From Nemertoderma westbladi (lineage: Eukaryota; Xenacoelomorpha; Nemertodermatida; Nemertodermatidae): a stretch of 64,000 bases of DNA. Where the stretch lies: positions 1-64,000 of the forward strand of contig JAUCBJ010002174.1 in assembly GCA_032718475.1 (NCBI GenBank), in the 5' to 3' direction. The translations under genes and the position numbers were made by a program. The notes under the pieces are model-generated. The model was not told the DNA's origin, searched no databases, and worked only from the letters and a program-made list of their open reading frames with translations. This document shows, in pieces, positions 11,476 through 21,898 of the stretch (position 1 is the stretch's first letter; each line of letters starts with the position of its first letter).

Positions 11476-13521
11476 CAGGCCCATATGGTGATCATAATAT
11501 CTGGGGGGGGGGGGGGGGGGGGCAGAGGCCAAATCTGGGGGGGGGGGCAAACCCATAACTGGAATTTGGGGAGCATACAAAAAAGTGAGAGTTAATTTAG
11601 TACATAAAGTAAAATCAATATTGTTGAAAGTTGTGTGGGGCGAGCCACGAAGTTGGCGGAGCCTAGGCGAATTGACACTGTTAAGGAGAATGTCAATAAT
11701 GGCAAATAGTTGTTGACGTAACTATTTTGACATTAAATAACTTTGTCAGATTTAATGCTGTCGAATTGAAAATTTTGAGGCATAAATATGTCCAAAACTT
11801 GACATTATTTAGCGACTTTTGACCCCAACAGTTCAACAGTCTCCCGCTAGATGGCTACATGTCTAAGCATTAAATGTCCTCCCATTTCGTTGCTTTTAAT
11901 CCGTTTAACCTGAAACTTGTCAGAATTGTAGTCGACCATTAGCTGTGCCATTTAAACATTTTCTGAGGTCTTAACCCTTCGTTTCTCAAACAGATGAATT
12001 CATTTGAGGTCCATTTTGACCTCAGGTAAATTAGAGGGTTGGGGTGGTCCAAAAAAACTTGTTGTCGAATTTAAACTCAGTTTGCACATCAGATGTCATA
12101 AAATGAGCCCAAACTTCGATAGATACCAAAATTTTGATTTGGGGATGACAGGAAATATTCCCACAGGCACAGGGCCAGTTCCCGCCCTTGGCGCAAGTGA
12201 GTCATATTCCCCATTTTTGTGATGATCAACTTCTATTATTCCTACTGCATTGATATTTACGCTCAATAGAACCGCAATGACAGATTTAGTTGGTGTAGAC
12301 AAATTCAAAACAAGCATAGAGCGAATAGTTTTTGACATATTGCAGATAATGTGAAGTCTGGCACAAGTCAAAATTAGCGCCTTGATGCGATATTGACAAA
12401 TACCTGACAAATATCTCAAACACTATTCGCTCAATGCTTGTTTTGAAGGTGTCTACAACAACTAAATCGGTCATTGCGGTTCTAAATAAGCATAATATCA
12501 ATGCAGTTGGAATACTAGAGAAGTTGATCATCACAAAAAGGGGGAATATGACACACTTGTGCCAAGGGCGGGAACTGGCCATGCGCATTTGGGAATATTT
12601 CCTTTCATCCCCAAATCAAAATTTTGGTATCTATCTAAGTTTGGGCCCATTTGATGACATCTGATTTGCGAACTGAGTTGAAATTCAAAAAAAGGTTTTC
12701 GTTGATATTGAATGGTACAGGTACAAAACACGATGAGGTGAAATTTGACCTCAATGTCAATATGTGTAGGCCCCTAGAAATTGTAAAATTGAATAGACCC
12801 CCTTGCAAATTTTTACATTTTTGTTTTTCTAATTGAGAAGTACTATCAAATAATAAATGTCACAAAATTTCGAGATAAAATATCAATGTGTGATAAAATT
12901 GTGTAAGTTTAAATCTTCGATGGGTCAAAAACGACCTCAAAGAGAGCACAAGGGTTAAATCGACTGCAGTTTTCAAGCCTGGCTCTAGGCTGGTGTAAAG
13001 TGATCAAGGGCATCTAATTAGATTTTGCTTATTTACTTACATAAGTTTATATCACGTGCTGCGCGAAGGACCCACTTCAGGTATAATATGGTTAAGGTTA
13101 AGTTACAACAAATTATAGCTATGGATACCAGCGCAAGCAACCCTCAGCGCCAAGCCTTTTAGCTGCAAGCTGGCTCCCAAACTACAAGCAAATAAGCAAT
13201 GGGTCAACAACAAACAACCCCTCCACCCTGGTAGCCAATAAGAGAACCTAGAGCTTTCGAGTATTTTTAGTAATTAATTACAGGTACATTAGGTAGGTAT
13301 AATGTCATGTAGTTATAGAATTGGACCAAATTGAATGGTGGGGAGTCAGGTCAGGTCAGTGGGCAGGAGTATGTGAATCCAATAATATTGATTACCAACA
13401 ATATTATTATTAATTAATTGTGTACAAGACGAGTGAACAATATATGGCTGGGGGGGGGGGGGGCAGTGGGACTTCTCTGGGGGGCAGTGCCCCCAAAGCC
13501 CCCCCGCACGATACGGGCCTG
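11476..13521. mobile_element. hAT-type non-autonomous DNA transposon
   Basis: The element is flanked by an exact 8-bp duplication, TAACAATA, at 11468-11475 and 13522-13529. Its ends are inverted repeats: CAGGCCCATATGGTG on the left and, reversed, CAGGCCCGTATCGTG on the right (13 of 15 match). Both ends lead into long G/C runs. An 8-bp duplication with CAG-starting termini is typical of the hAT superfamily. There is no transposase ORF. A second, TTAA-flanked element (11975-12954) is nested inside. Confidence 0.85.
11975..12954. mobile_element. piggyBac-like foldback element (TTAA-flanked)
   Basis: TTAA occurs at 11971-11974 and 12955-12958. The termini are CCCTTCG... and, reversed, CCCTTGTG..., and both ends carry a TTTGAGGTC.TTTTGACC subterminal block. 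The interior is a long imperfect inverted repeat: the left arm at about 12040-12330 is matched in reverse by about 12430-12700, so the whole element can fold back. Short ORFs on both strands are by-products of that symmetry. TTAA duplication with CCC termini is the piggyBac signature; no transposase is encoded. Confidence 0.8.
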
Positions 13522-16205
13522 TAACAATAGATGGAGAAGCAATTGATTCATTCAAGCCTATTTGTTAATAGCTCATCACAAATATACTGTAATTAAACTC
13601 CTTAGCTTGAATATTGGTGGTTTATATAATAAATTAACCCTACCAAATGTAGTATCTCTTCTCCAGGAATGCGATTTAGTATTTTTACAGGAAGTCAAAC
13701 TGACTTATTCAGTCAGTGTACCAGGTTTCATGACATACAGGAGTATATTGGGAAATAATGTCCATAGGGGTGGTGTAGCAGTACTAATTAGACCCAACCT
13801 ATGTAATCTTGGTATTACATTAGAGAGATATACTAATATGATATGAATCACTTTGCCCTCTTATCCTTGCATCACTTTTGTCTGCCTATATGACCCCCCA
13901 CGTTCATCACTGTATTCAATCTTCAAAACCCTCGCAAAAATTCAAGCGCATATATTAGCAGGACCCCTTAGATGTCCTATATAATAGCAGGTGATCCCTA
14001 TGCTCGTATGGGTGATCTAACTGATTTATCTGACCATTCAGTATCTTACCATACCCCAACCGATTTAATTTCAAATCATACTGGGGAACGGCTCAAACAT
14101 TTATGGAAAGATTGTAACTTATTAAATATGAGTTACACCTCAATCAAGGGTAATAAAATGGGTGGTGGGTGGTCTAACATTCAGGAGGAAGGATGGATTC
14201 ATATCCAATCCAGATCGGTGTCTAGTAAGTAAATATTTGGTATCGAACATAAACACCATTCATTCATTTGAGGTGATACAAAATGCTCTTCCTTCAGACC
14301 ATGCACCTTTGGAGTTGATCTTACCGATAGCTGTAAACTGAGTACTGAGTACTGAGTACCTACTGAGTTTATGAAACCGTGTTCATTTATGCTACGATGC
14401 TACTCCCATTTTATGAAACCAGCACAGTTATCACAAAAGCACTCAAAGCTGAACCAAAGGACAGATGTTATATTTTCAGAAGCATTACCTGATCCACACG
14501 CTCTACCTTGTTAGCCATTTTCAAAAACGGATATTGAAGGAACATTGACAGTAATGATGAAACTTATCTACAAAACTGCTGAGGGTGCCAAACTTCACCA
14601 ACTGGAAGGATAATTGATACTCCGATGCACCTGTCAAACTATAATTATACTAACTGGGAATGCTTAGCAACGCCTGGTAATGAGTACATTATGGAAGCAA
14701 ATAGGTTGGAAAGGGGATATAACGGACGAGCCTGAAATCCTGAAATTCTGAAATCGAACCTTCAGAGGAAGAGTTCAAAATCCATTTCGAAAACCTCGGC
14801 TTTTGTGCAACTTCAAATAACATTAATATAGAAAGCTCTGACTGCCAGAATATTCCTTTATTAGATAATCCTATCATGAGTGAAGAAATTAGTGAAACTA
14901 TCGGAGAGCTGAAAGAAAATAAAGCAGTAGGCCCAGATGGAATTGGGCCTACTGTTTTTCGAGCATTGACAAGGAACTTGCTGGTATTTATACTCAGCAT
15001 TTTTAACATAATATTTAATATGGGGCATTGTCCATTATATTGGACCTACAGCAAACTAAACACTTTGTTTAAGAGAGGCTGTCATTTAACTTATTCAAAC
15101 TACCAAGGTATTTGATTGTTAATGTAATCTTGAAAATATATAATGCCATACTTGCAAAAAGGCTATCTTTATGGAATGAGATGGATAGTGAACAGGCTGG
15201 TGCAACAAAATACAGGGATGCTTAGAACATACTAACTATATGTCTGCTCTTTAGTTAAGCAAGACATAAAAACATTAAGCTTAATATTGCATTCATAGAT
15301 TTTTCCACTGCGTTCTACAAAGTTGACAGAGGGAAGCTATTTGAACTTTTGATATCCTTAGGTTGTGGGGGTAAGATGTTAAGAGCCTTGATCTCGATAT
15401 ACCTGAACACACAGAGCATCTTAAGAAGTACTATAGGACTCGAACAGAGGGGTGTTGAGCCTCCAGTAGTATCCTGTTATTTACGATTTTTTAAAACCTT
15501 TGATATGGTCAATGAAAACATTCGGATTCGATGGATTTTTGCAATGGCTTCACATCTTAATCATGGTTGATGATTCCACTATTTTTGCCACCAGGTGAGT
15601 TATTCATTGCTAAGTTGAATGCACTTGTCAGCTATTGCTCTGAATATGGCATGGTGATAAATGCAAAAAAAAAAAAATTTATGGTTATTGAGTCTAAGGT
15701 GTGCAGGATAAATGCTATATAATGTTACACTGTCCAGACTATCGATCAGAATTTATAGTGATAAACTGTGATCTCTATATATATTTGGGGTCTCCCATCT
15801 CATAAGATGGATCGTTAGACACAATTATTTTAAATGTTCAACTAGCTGAAAAGGCGAAGCACATCGCTAAATTCTATGGTTTTTTGAATAAACATCCAGA
15901 TATGCCAGCATTCTTGAAGCTAAAAGAAATTCGAGCGGCACGACTATCAGCAGTGTTTTATAACTCAACTTAATAAATCAACTTAATTTGCGAAATCAGT
16001 TTCTTTTGCCCATGCTATCCAAACCCGATTTACACAAACCCCTCATATTTGCCCTCCAACTATGTATATGTGCCTGAACAAAGATATACAATTTGGTCCT
16101 CAGTTCAGGAAATAATTCATCTCCGATTAAAAATTCCAGGGATAAAATAATTAGTGATATTCGAGAGGCTATGGGTACTCGCTATATGGTATATAAATAT
16201 ATTAA

Positions 16206-17003
16206 GGGGGGTATCACCCCAAATCTATTTTTTTTTAATTTTTATAGCTACTGTTCTGAAACTTTAACTCAACTATATGTGATCTTTAACTAAGAAAACG
16301 GAGTATGGATACCTTCACAAACCATTTTGTTCGAAAAATATGGGACTTTTTGTGCAAGTCGGTTTTTTTCAAAATTTGGAAAGATTTTGAGGATTTTTTA
16401 TGAAAAATATCTCATGTAGAAGGATCTGTAGTACCAACCGGGTTGCAGTTCTGGAGAGTTTGGCCCAATGAACCTAGTTATGTAGGTTGGTTATGTAGGT
16501 TATGTAGGGTCTGTGAAAATTTCAACACAAAATTATTGTTTTTAAAAAATTTATGAGGGTTTTAGTATGTTCGGGCTATATTTCGGGCATCATATATTTT
16601 GAGATAGACAAGAAGAAGCAGTTACATAATGGATCATAGAACATTAAAATGGACATATTTTACAAAACCAATACTCAGGATTGTAGCCCTATAGAAGCTG
16701 AACATTTTGGTATATGTTTGAAAAAAATTGAGTGAAAAATAAAAAAGTAGTAGGGAATTTAGTGATGGAAAATGTCAAAATCAACAAAATGAAAAAAGGT
16801 TGTTTTATACGGATAGTCATGAATATAATCAATAAATTATGTTGTTGAAAATTTCTGTTTTGGGGTGGAAAATTATTCAATGGTAAAAACCGATGTCACC
16901 ACATGAAAAGCCCCCTATAAAACCACAAAAGTAGAAGAAAAAAAAATTTCAAAAATTTTCAGAAAATTGGAAAATTTTGCAGTCGCGTGGGGTGATACCT
17001 CCC
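16206..17003. mobile_element. TTAA-flanked element with GGGRGGTATCACCCC termini
   Basis: TTAA is present at 16202-16205 and 17004-17007. The terminal inverted repeats are GGGGGGTATCACCCC and, reversed, GGGAGGTATCACCCC. The interior is AT-rich and non-coding. It splits the LINE-C reading frame, so it inserted after LINE-C. The TTAA target suggests piggyBac-type mobilisation, although GGG rather than CCC termini is atypical. Confidence 0.7.
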
Positions 17004-17215
17004 TTAATCCCACATAAAAAACTCCAACCCTCTATAGCTATTCTAAAAATATTTTGGAGGGAAAAAGGATAAGGTGGACAAGATTCCATCGACCAGTTTA
17101 CCAGTGGAGTTGGGGAGGTGGTCCCGTTTGAGTCCTAGCGCAAGAATATGTAAATGTGGTGAACCGCAATCGGAGGAACACATTGTCAGAGAATGCCCAC
17201 CATTCTTATCCAAAG

Positions 17216-17377
17216 CCAGATCCACACACCTTGGTAATTCAGCCAGATCCACACACCTTGGTAATTCAGCCAGATCCACACACCTTGGTAATTCAGCCAG
17301 ATCCACACACCTTGGTAATTCAGCCAGATCCACACACCTTGGTAATTCAGCCAGATCCACACACCTTGGTAATTCAG
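17216..17377 (+). repeat. 27-bp minisatellite, six exact copies, in frame
   Basis: Six identical 27-bp units encode the nonapeptide ARSTHLGNS. They follow the cysteine block of the LINE-C C-terminus, and the frame stays open to 17451. Perfect identity indicates recent expansion by slippage or unequal exchange. Confidence 0.95.
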
Positions 17378-17687
17378 TAATTATGCAATCTATCGGGCTT
17401 GAAACTTCGATTGAATATATTATATATAAGGCACTCGAATTGTTCCAGTGAGTTATATCTACTTTATTTACGAACAATGTACTGTATTTATTATATTTCT
17501 ATATCATTATATTGATGGTCTTCTTGTCAACTGTACTTTACTAACTAATTAACAATTTGTTTTACTGGACAGTAATATCTTTGTCAGATTTTTGTGGTGA
17601 GCAAATTATTATTATTGTCAATAAATATACATATAATATATAGTTGAGATAACGTTGTCTTAACTGTCGAGATTAAAAGAAACGTGT

Positions 17688-20160
17688 TTCGTCAACTTTA
17701 GAAAGGTGTTTGACTCGGTTCCACGTGAAAGACTCCTCTTAAATTGAAAAACATGTTTGGCATAAAAGGCAGACTTCTAACGATTCATCGATCTACTGGT
17801 TAGTGTTAATTACATACAGGTCTTTGATGCCAATTGGTAAAACACGAGGACTACTCCAAGAAGACTCTGTGAGTCCGTTTCTCTTTATAATTTATATCGC
17901 TGGCATTGTTGTAGCTATTATGCGATCAGCGCCCACTCTAATAATCCCACTATTTGCTGACGACTTAGTTTTCTATGGGGTCTCAAAAGCTGCTATACAA
18001 GCTGATCTAGAGGCGCTCTCGAAATGGGCGGCTGATAATCTACTCCAGGTTAATATGACTAAATCAGCCGTGGTAAAATTTCGAAATTGAGGATGATTGT
18101 ACAAGAACGATGTGTTTTTCTACAATGATTAACCAGAAAAGCTATCGCCTTCTTACACATACCTCGGAATCACTTTACAAACTCGTTTAAGCTTCACCAC
18201 TACTACTACTAGGATCGGCATGCTGCATTGCAGCTGCATTTTTAAGAATGCTGTGCTGGCTTATCGACAAAATTGCACCGCCACAACTCCCTATCACCCA
18301 TGACATTTGCTAGATCATCCGCATCTTCAAGGCCAGTGTCCTTTAAGATGCGTCTCAAGAAAGTCATGGGCTGTCCACCATGCTTATTCATTCCATGAGG
18401 CTGCCAAAGTACAAGATTATGCACTGGCTGGTCCTCTCGGTGAAAGCAATGTCCTGCAAAGCGGAGTCGATTTTGTTCTAGTGTCAAGCTTGGGGGAACC
18501 AATGAGACACCTCCAATGTTATATAGTGTCTGGTTGGAGATGTGTGCATTGTACTTGACACAATGAACCCGGCGTAGCATTCTTGTGAATGTGCCATCCA
18601 GAGATTTGGTGTCCTCAGCATTTAGAGCCCAGCATGGACTCCCATAGAGGAGTACTGGAACTACTGCTGCTCTAAATAATCGGACCTTAAGTTTCCGATT
18701 AATTCTCGGAGATTTCCTAATCCTGGAAAGCCTATTCAAGGCTGCCCATGCCTTTCCCTTACGTATTCGAAGGTCCTCACCTGAGTTCCGGATCCATGAT
18801 CCTAGGTAACAGAAGTCATCCACATGCTCAAGCATACCATCTTTTGAGCTTATGCTCATCCGATCAGAGGACTTTCAAAGTTAACTGTCAAAATGTTGGT
18901 CTTTCTGGAGTTAATAAAAAGACCAACACTAGAAGCAGCATGTTCTAATGAGCTGAGGAGCCGTTGGGCTCCCTCTAGTGATTCTGAGAGTACTCCTAAG
19001 TCATCAGCAAAGTCTAGATCAGTTAGGTACTTGGCAGGATTTCCTCGACTAGGTGGAGTTATCATCACCCCATCATCATTATGATGATCTAAGGACATGC
19101 GTAGAACATAGTCAATAACAATTATGAACAAGAATGGTGCAAGTCTGTCTCCCTGGAGGACGCCCCATAACACTTCAAATGGTTCTGTGTCACCGTCAAC
19201 AGTAGACACAAATGTTGTCGAACCATCGTATACTGATCTGATTGCTGCAATAATTTCATCAGGAATCCCATATAATGAAAGTATGCTGAACATACGTGAG
19301 CGAGAGACTGAATCAAAGGCCTTGAAGAAGTCAACAAAGATAACAGCCAGATGCCTGTCTTTATTTTTTGATAATTCTTCAATTATCCTTCTAAGTGCCA
19401 AAATGGGCTCCATGGTTCCACGACCTTTACGGAACCCATTCTGATTTTTACGGAGCAGTCTCTCAATGGGATCCCTGGACATCCCTTCACCAAGCATATT
19501 AACAACATTTCGTGTTAAGCACTACTGTCAATACACGGAATCAAGAACCCTAGGCAGCTGTCTCTGGCGACAGCCATTAAAATCTTCATTCTAAAAATCC
19601 GCAAAATCATCACTTATAATATACATTTAATTTGACCGAATCTATCAAAAGCAAATCTTCATGTCTTACACAAAGTCAAAGCTTCATTTTTGAAGTGATC
19701 ACTCAGACTCCACAATTGCTCTCGGAATGGAGTTGTTATCGCGTTGTGTCAAGTAAAGTGCCTCATAGAAGACATCGTGGATTACTTGTGTCGAGGAATA
19801 CCGATGCACTAGAGCTTTACAGGATCGAATGTCAACAGAAAAATGACGATATCGACGGGGAATTCCTGGAGTAGTCCAGGGTTTCAGTGCAGACAGTGGA
19901 TTGGTGCTAAGCAGTCATGTAGACATGTAACTACAAGGTTCAGCATCCATGGCTTTTACCACAAGATTTTCGTTACAAAAATCTAAAACAAATAAATAAA
20001 AAAAATCTAAAAAAAATCTAAAACTCCTGATGTAATCTTTCTGAGGGACTCGCCTCCTTTTACCACATGCTAGATTGCTCGTCAAACCCACACCCTCTTA
20101 ATAAGAGGGCAGGGCAAGAGCGTAATATCCTGGAGATTTCTTTGTGAACACCCGTTATAT
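17688..20160 (+). pseudogene. LINE-D: Jockey/R1-like RT remnant, split by LINE-A
   Basis: Motif A (FVNFRKVFDSVPRERLL) is at about 17690-17745. LLQEDSVSPFLFIIYIAGIV is at 17850-17910, and PLFADDLVFYG, the catalytic FADD box, is at 17950-17980. The block SYTYLGITLQTRLSF ends at 18195. Translation resumes after the LINE-A insert (from 19503) with FTKHINNIS and later SSKVPHRRHRGLL and SRNTDALE. The C-terminus fades near 20160. Frameshifts and stops mark it as inactive. Confidence 0.75.
18200..19494 (-). pseudogene. LINE-A copy, 5'-truncated (antisense)
   Basis: The minus strand is closely similar to codons about 685-1105 of the full-length LINE at 56792-60560, including NQNGFRKGRGTMEPILALRR, motif A and DFADDLGVL. 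A frameshift near 18857 splits it into two ORFs (213 and 205 codons). The 3' end carries the conserved hairpin and an (AGT)n tail. It is flanked by CTTCACCA at 18192-18199 and 19495-19502, so it inserted into LINE-D with an 8-bp duplication. Confidence 0.9.
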
Positions 20161-20706
20161 ACGGTATTACTAACTTAATATATTTTAAGTGGTTACAATT
20201 TAAAACTTTATTTTAAATAATTTATATAAATGTTTAAATTTCTGTGCTTTTATTGCAGTTACCATGGTATGTTTCAGAATAATAACAGTCCCGGTTCACA
20301 CATAAACATTCATCTTTCAACTTTCAGTTCATAAAAATTATTGTATATATTGCTTAGACCTGATAAAAAGGATGGAACAATATTCAGTTGGTACAGTAGT
20401 TATAAAAAATTGTTTTCTAGATTATAAGTGTTTTTTTATTTTGTTTAAATTAATAATATTTAATATGGATAACTAAATCGATGACGTAATATTAACATAA
20501 TTACATGGGCGGCGAAATAAATACCGATATTGGGTTTACCCGATCAATCAAAAAAGGTTGTTGTATGGCGTTATCGGAAAACTTCATCAAGATTTCCGGG
20601 CAGATGTTATAAAAGAAATAAATTTAATTTTTTAATTGTTATACGAGAATGTCAATTTCATCCTTTGATGAATTACTCTCATCCATAGAACCCTATATAG
20701 AGAGAG
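20161..20706. other. non-coding; possible MITE half interrupted by BEL-1
   Basis: No gene is visible. The block TTCACACATAAACATTCATC and the following CTTTCAACTTTCA (about 20295-20327) recur in inverted orientation with four mismatches at about 33540-33570, on the far side of BEL-1. Confidence 0.4.
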
Positions 20707-21898
20707 TGTTCGCGCTTTCAGACCTTTGGCAGTTTAACCCGCCAAATTAAGATGTCTTCTAGATATTAAATCGCTTTTTAGCCTATGACAAGTATTTGAT
20801 TCACTACACTAGTCGAAACCAATCTGTGCGCGATCATTCACCCGCTGGATATTCCCGGGAGATTGGGTTCGACGGTTTAATTTTATTGCTATGTAAGCCT
20901 AATGTATTATTCGACTGACAGTATTATATAATCTCTGACAATATTATTCACCTTCGGTAATATTAACAGTTCCTTTAGGACGTGGCGCTTTATCTACATA
21001 AACAGAGTTATGACTTAAACTACTCACAACGATATGGCTTAATTATAATTCACATATATGGCGCATTCTTTAGGAATGCTTCTTTAACAGACTCACTCAT
21101 ACACAATGCTGCACAATACTGCACACTAATCTGCCGATCTTCACTGATTTTAGTCACATATAAAAGGAACACAGACTGACTCATGTAGGGTCTATCAAAT
21201 AACATTAGATTCACTTCAAACCACTTTAACATAAGTCACAATCGTTTATCTGTAACCTTTCTCTCTTACCTTCGGTATATCAAGAATATTGGGTGTCGGG
21301 GTTATTTCTCGTTATTCCAATATAATAATTCATCAACAAATATAATGAATAACCGACAACAAATAGCAGTATGCAGTATTCACAAAGCCAGTTATTAAAG
21401 GCCGTGACTACGGTGTGTCAAATGCGAGTTAAATGCGAGGTGCAGTTAAAGGATATATGTCCTTATAATTAAACCTACTAGTGTTGCGCTAAAAAGCAGA
21501 AAACATAAAACACTAAAAAGCCGTTCTTTCGTGGCTTTGAAAAACTCGTGACTACTGCTCTATACGAGGATACCAACTCCCTTATTCCACGAAGCTCCCG
21601 TTCAACACAGAGAAAGAGCAGTGAGATAGGAAATTTTCAGTTCAGCAGCTCTGTGATAGGTCAAAATCAAGGCTAACTCAAATTCTATTGGGAGATACAA
21701 AAACAAGGCTATGACGCAACCTCCCTAGGCTTGTTGGCCGATTAAACAGAGCCCAGATGCCTGCGTACAGCAAATCAGCCAATAAGCTGGTAACTTGCAC
21801 TATTTTTAACTATAGATCACTTTGAGAGTATTCTTAGCGACTGGGGGGGAACTGGCCAACAAGGCAAACGAATCAGTTATCCCACAAAAGCTTTTACA
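20707..21898 (-). repeat. BEL-1 3' LTR
   Basis: This 1192-bp LTR is the downstream one in the minus-strand sense of the element. Just upstream of it in that sense is a purine-rich GGGAGCGG that could serve as polypurine tract. A 65-codon and a 60-codon ORF inside it recur identically in the other LTR. Confidence 0.93.

Larger units (their letters stand above)
13560..17460 (+). pseudogene. LINE-C: degenerate non-LTR retrotransposon (EN, RT, Cys-rich tail)
   Basis: The order of domains is preserved although the frame is broken many times. The APE-type endonuclease start (LLSLNIGGL, LVFLQEVKL, GGVAVLIR) spans about 13590-13840. IIAGDPYARMGDL at about 13980 is a decayed GDFNA box. An RT palm entry block, ENKAVGPDGIGPTVFRA, is at about 14910-14970. 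FIDFSTAFYKVDRGKLFELL, motif A with its catalytic Asp, is at about 15290-15350. The C-terminal zinc-type block RICKCGEPQSEEHIVRECP is at about 17140-17200. Two later events are embedded: the TTAA element 16206-17003 and a 27-bp in-frame minisatellite. It begins just after the hAT element and reaches about 3.1 kb without the TTAA insert. Confidence 0.8.

Noticed and set aside
12004-12836. Several ~60-110 codon ORFs on both strands
   Set aside because: They arise from the symmetric arms of the TTAA foldback element and have no domain.
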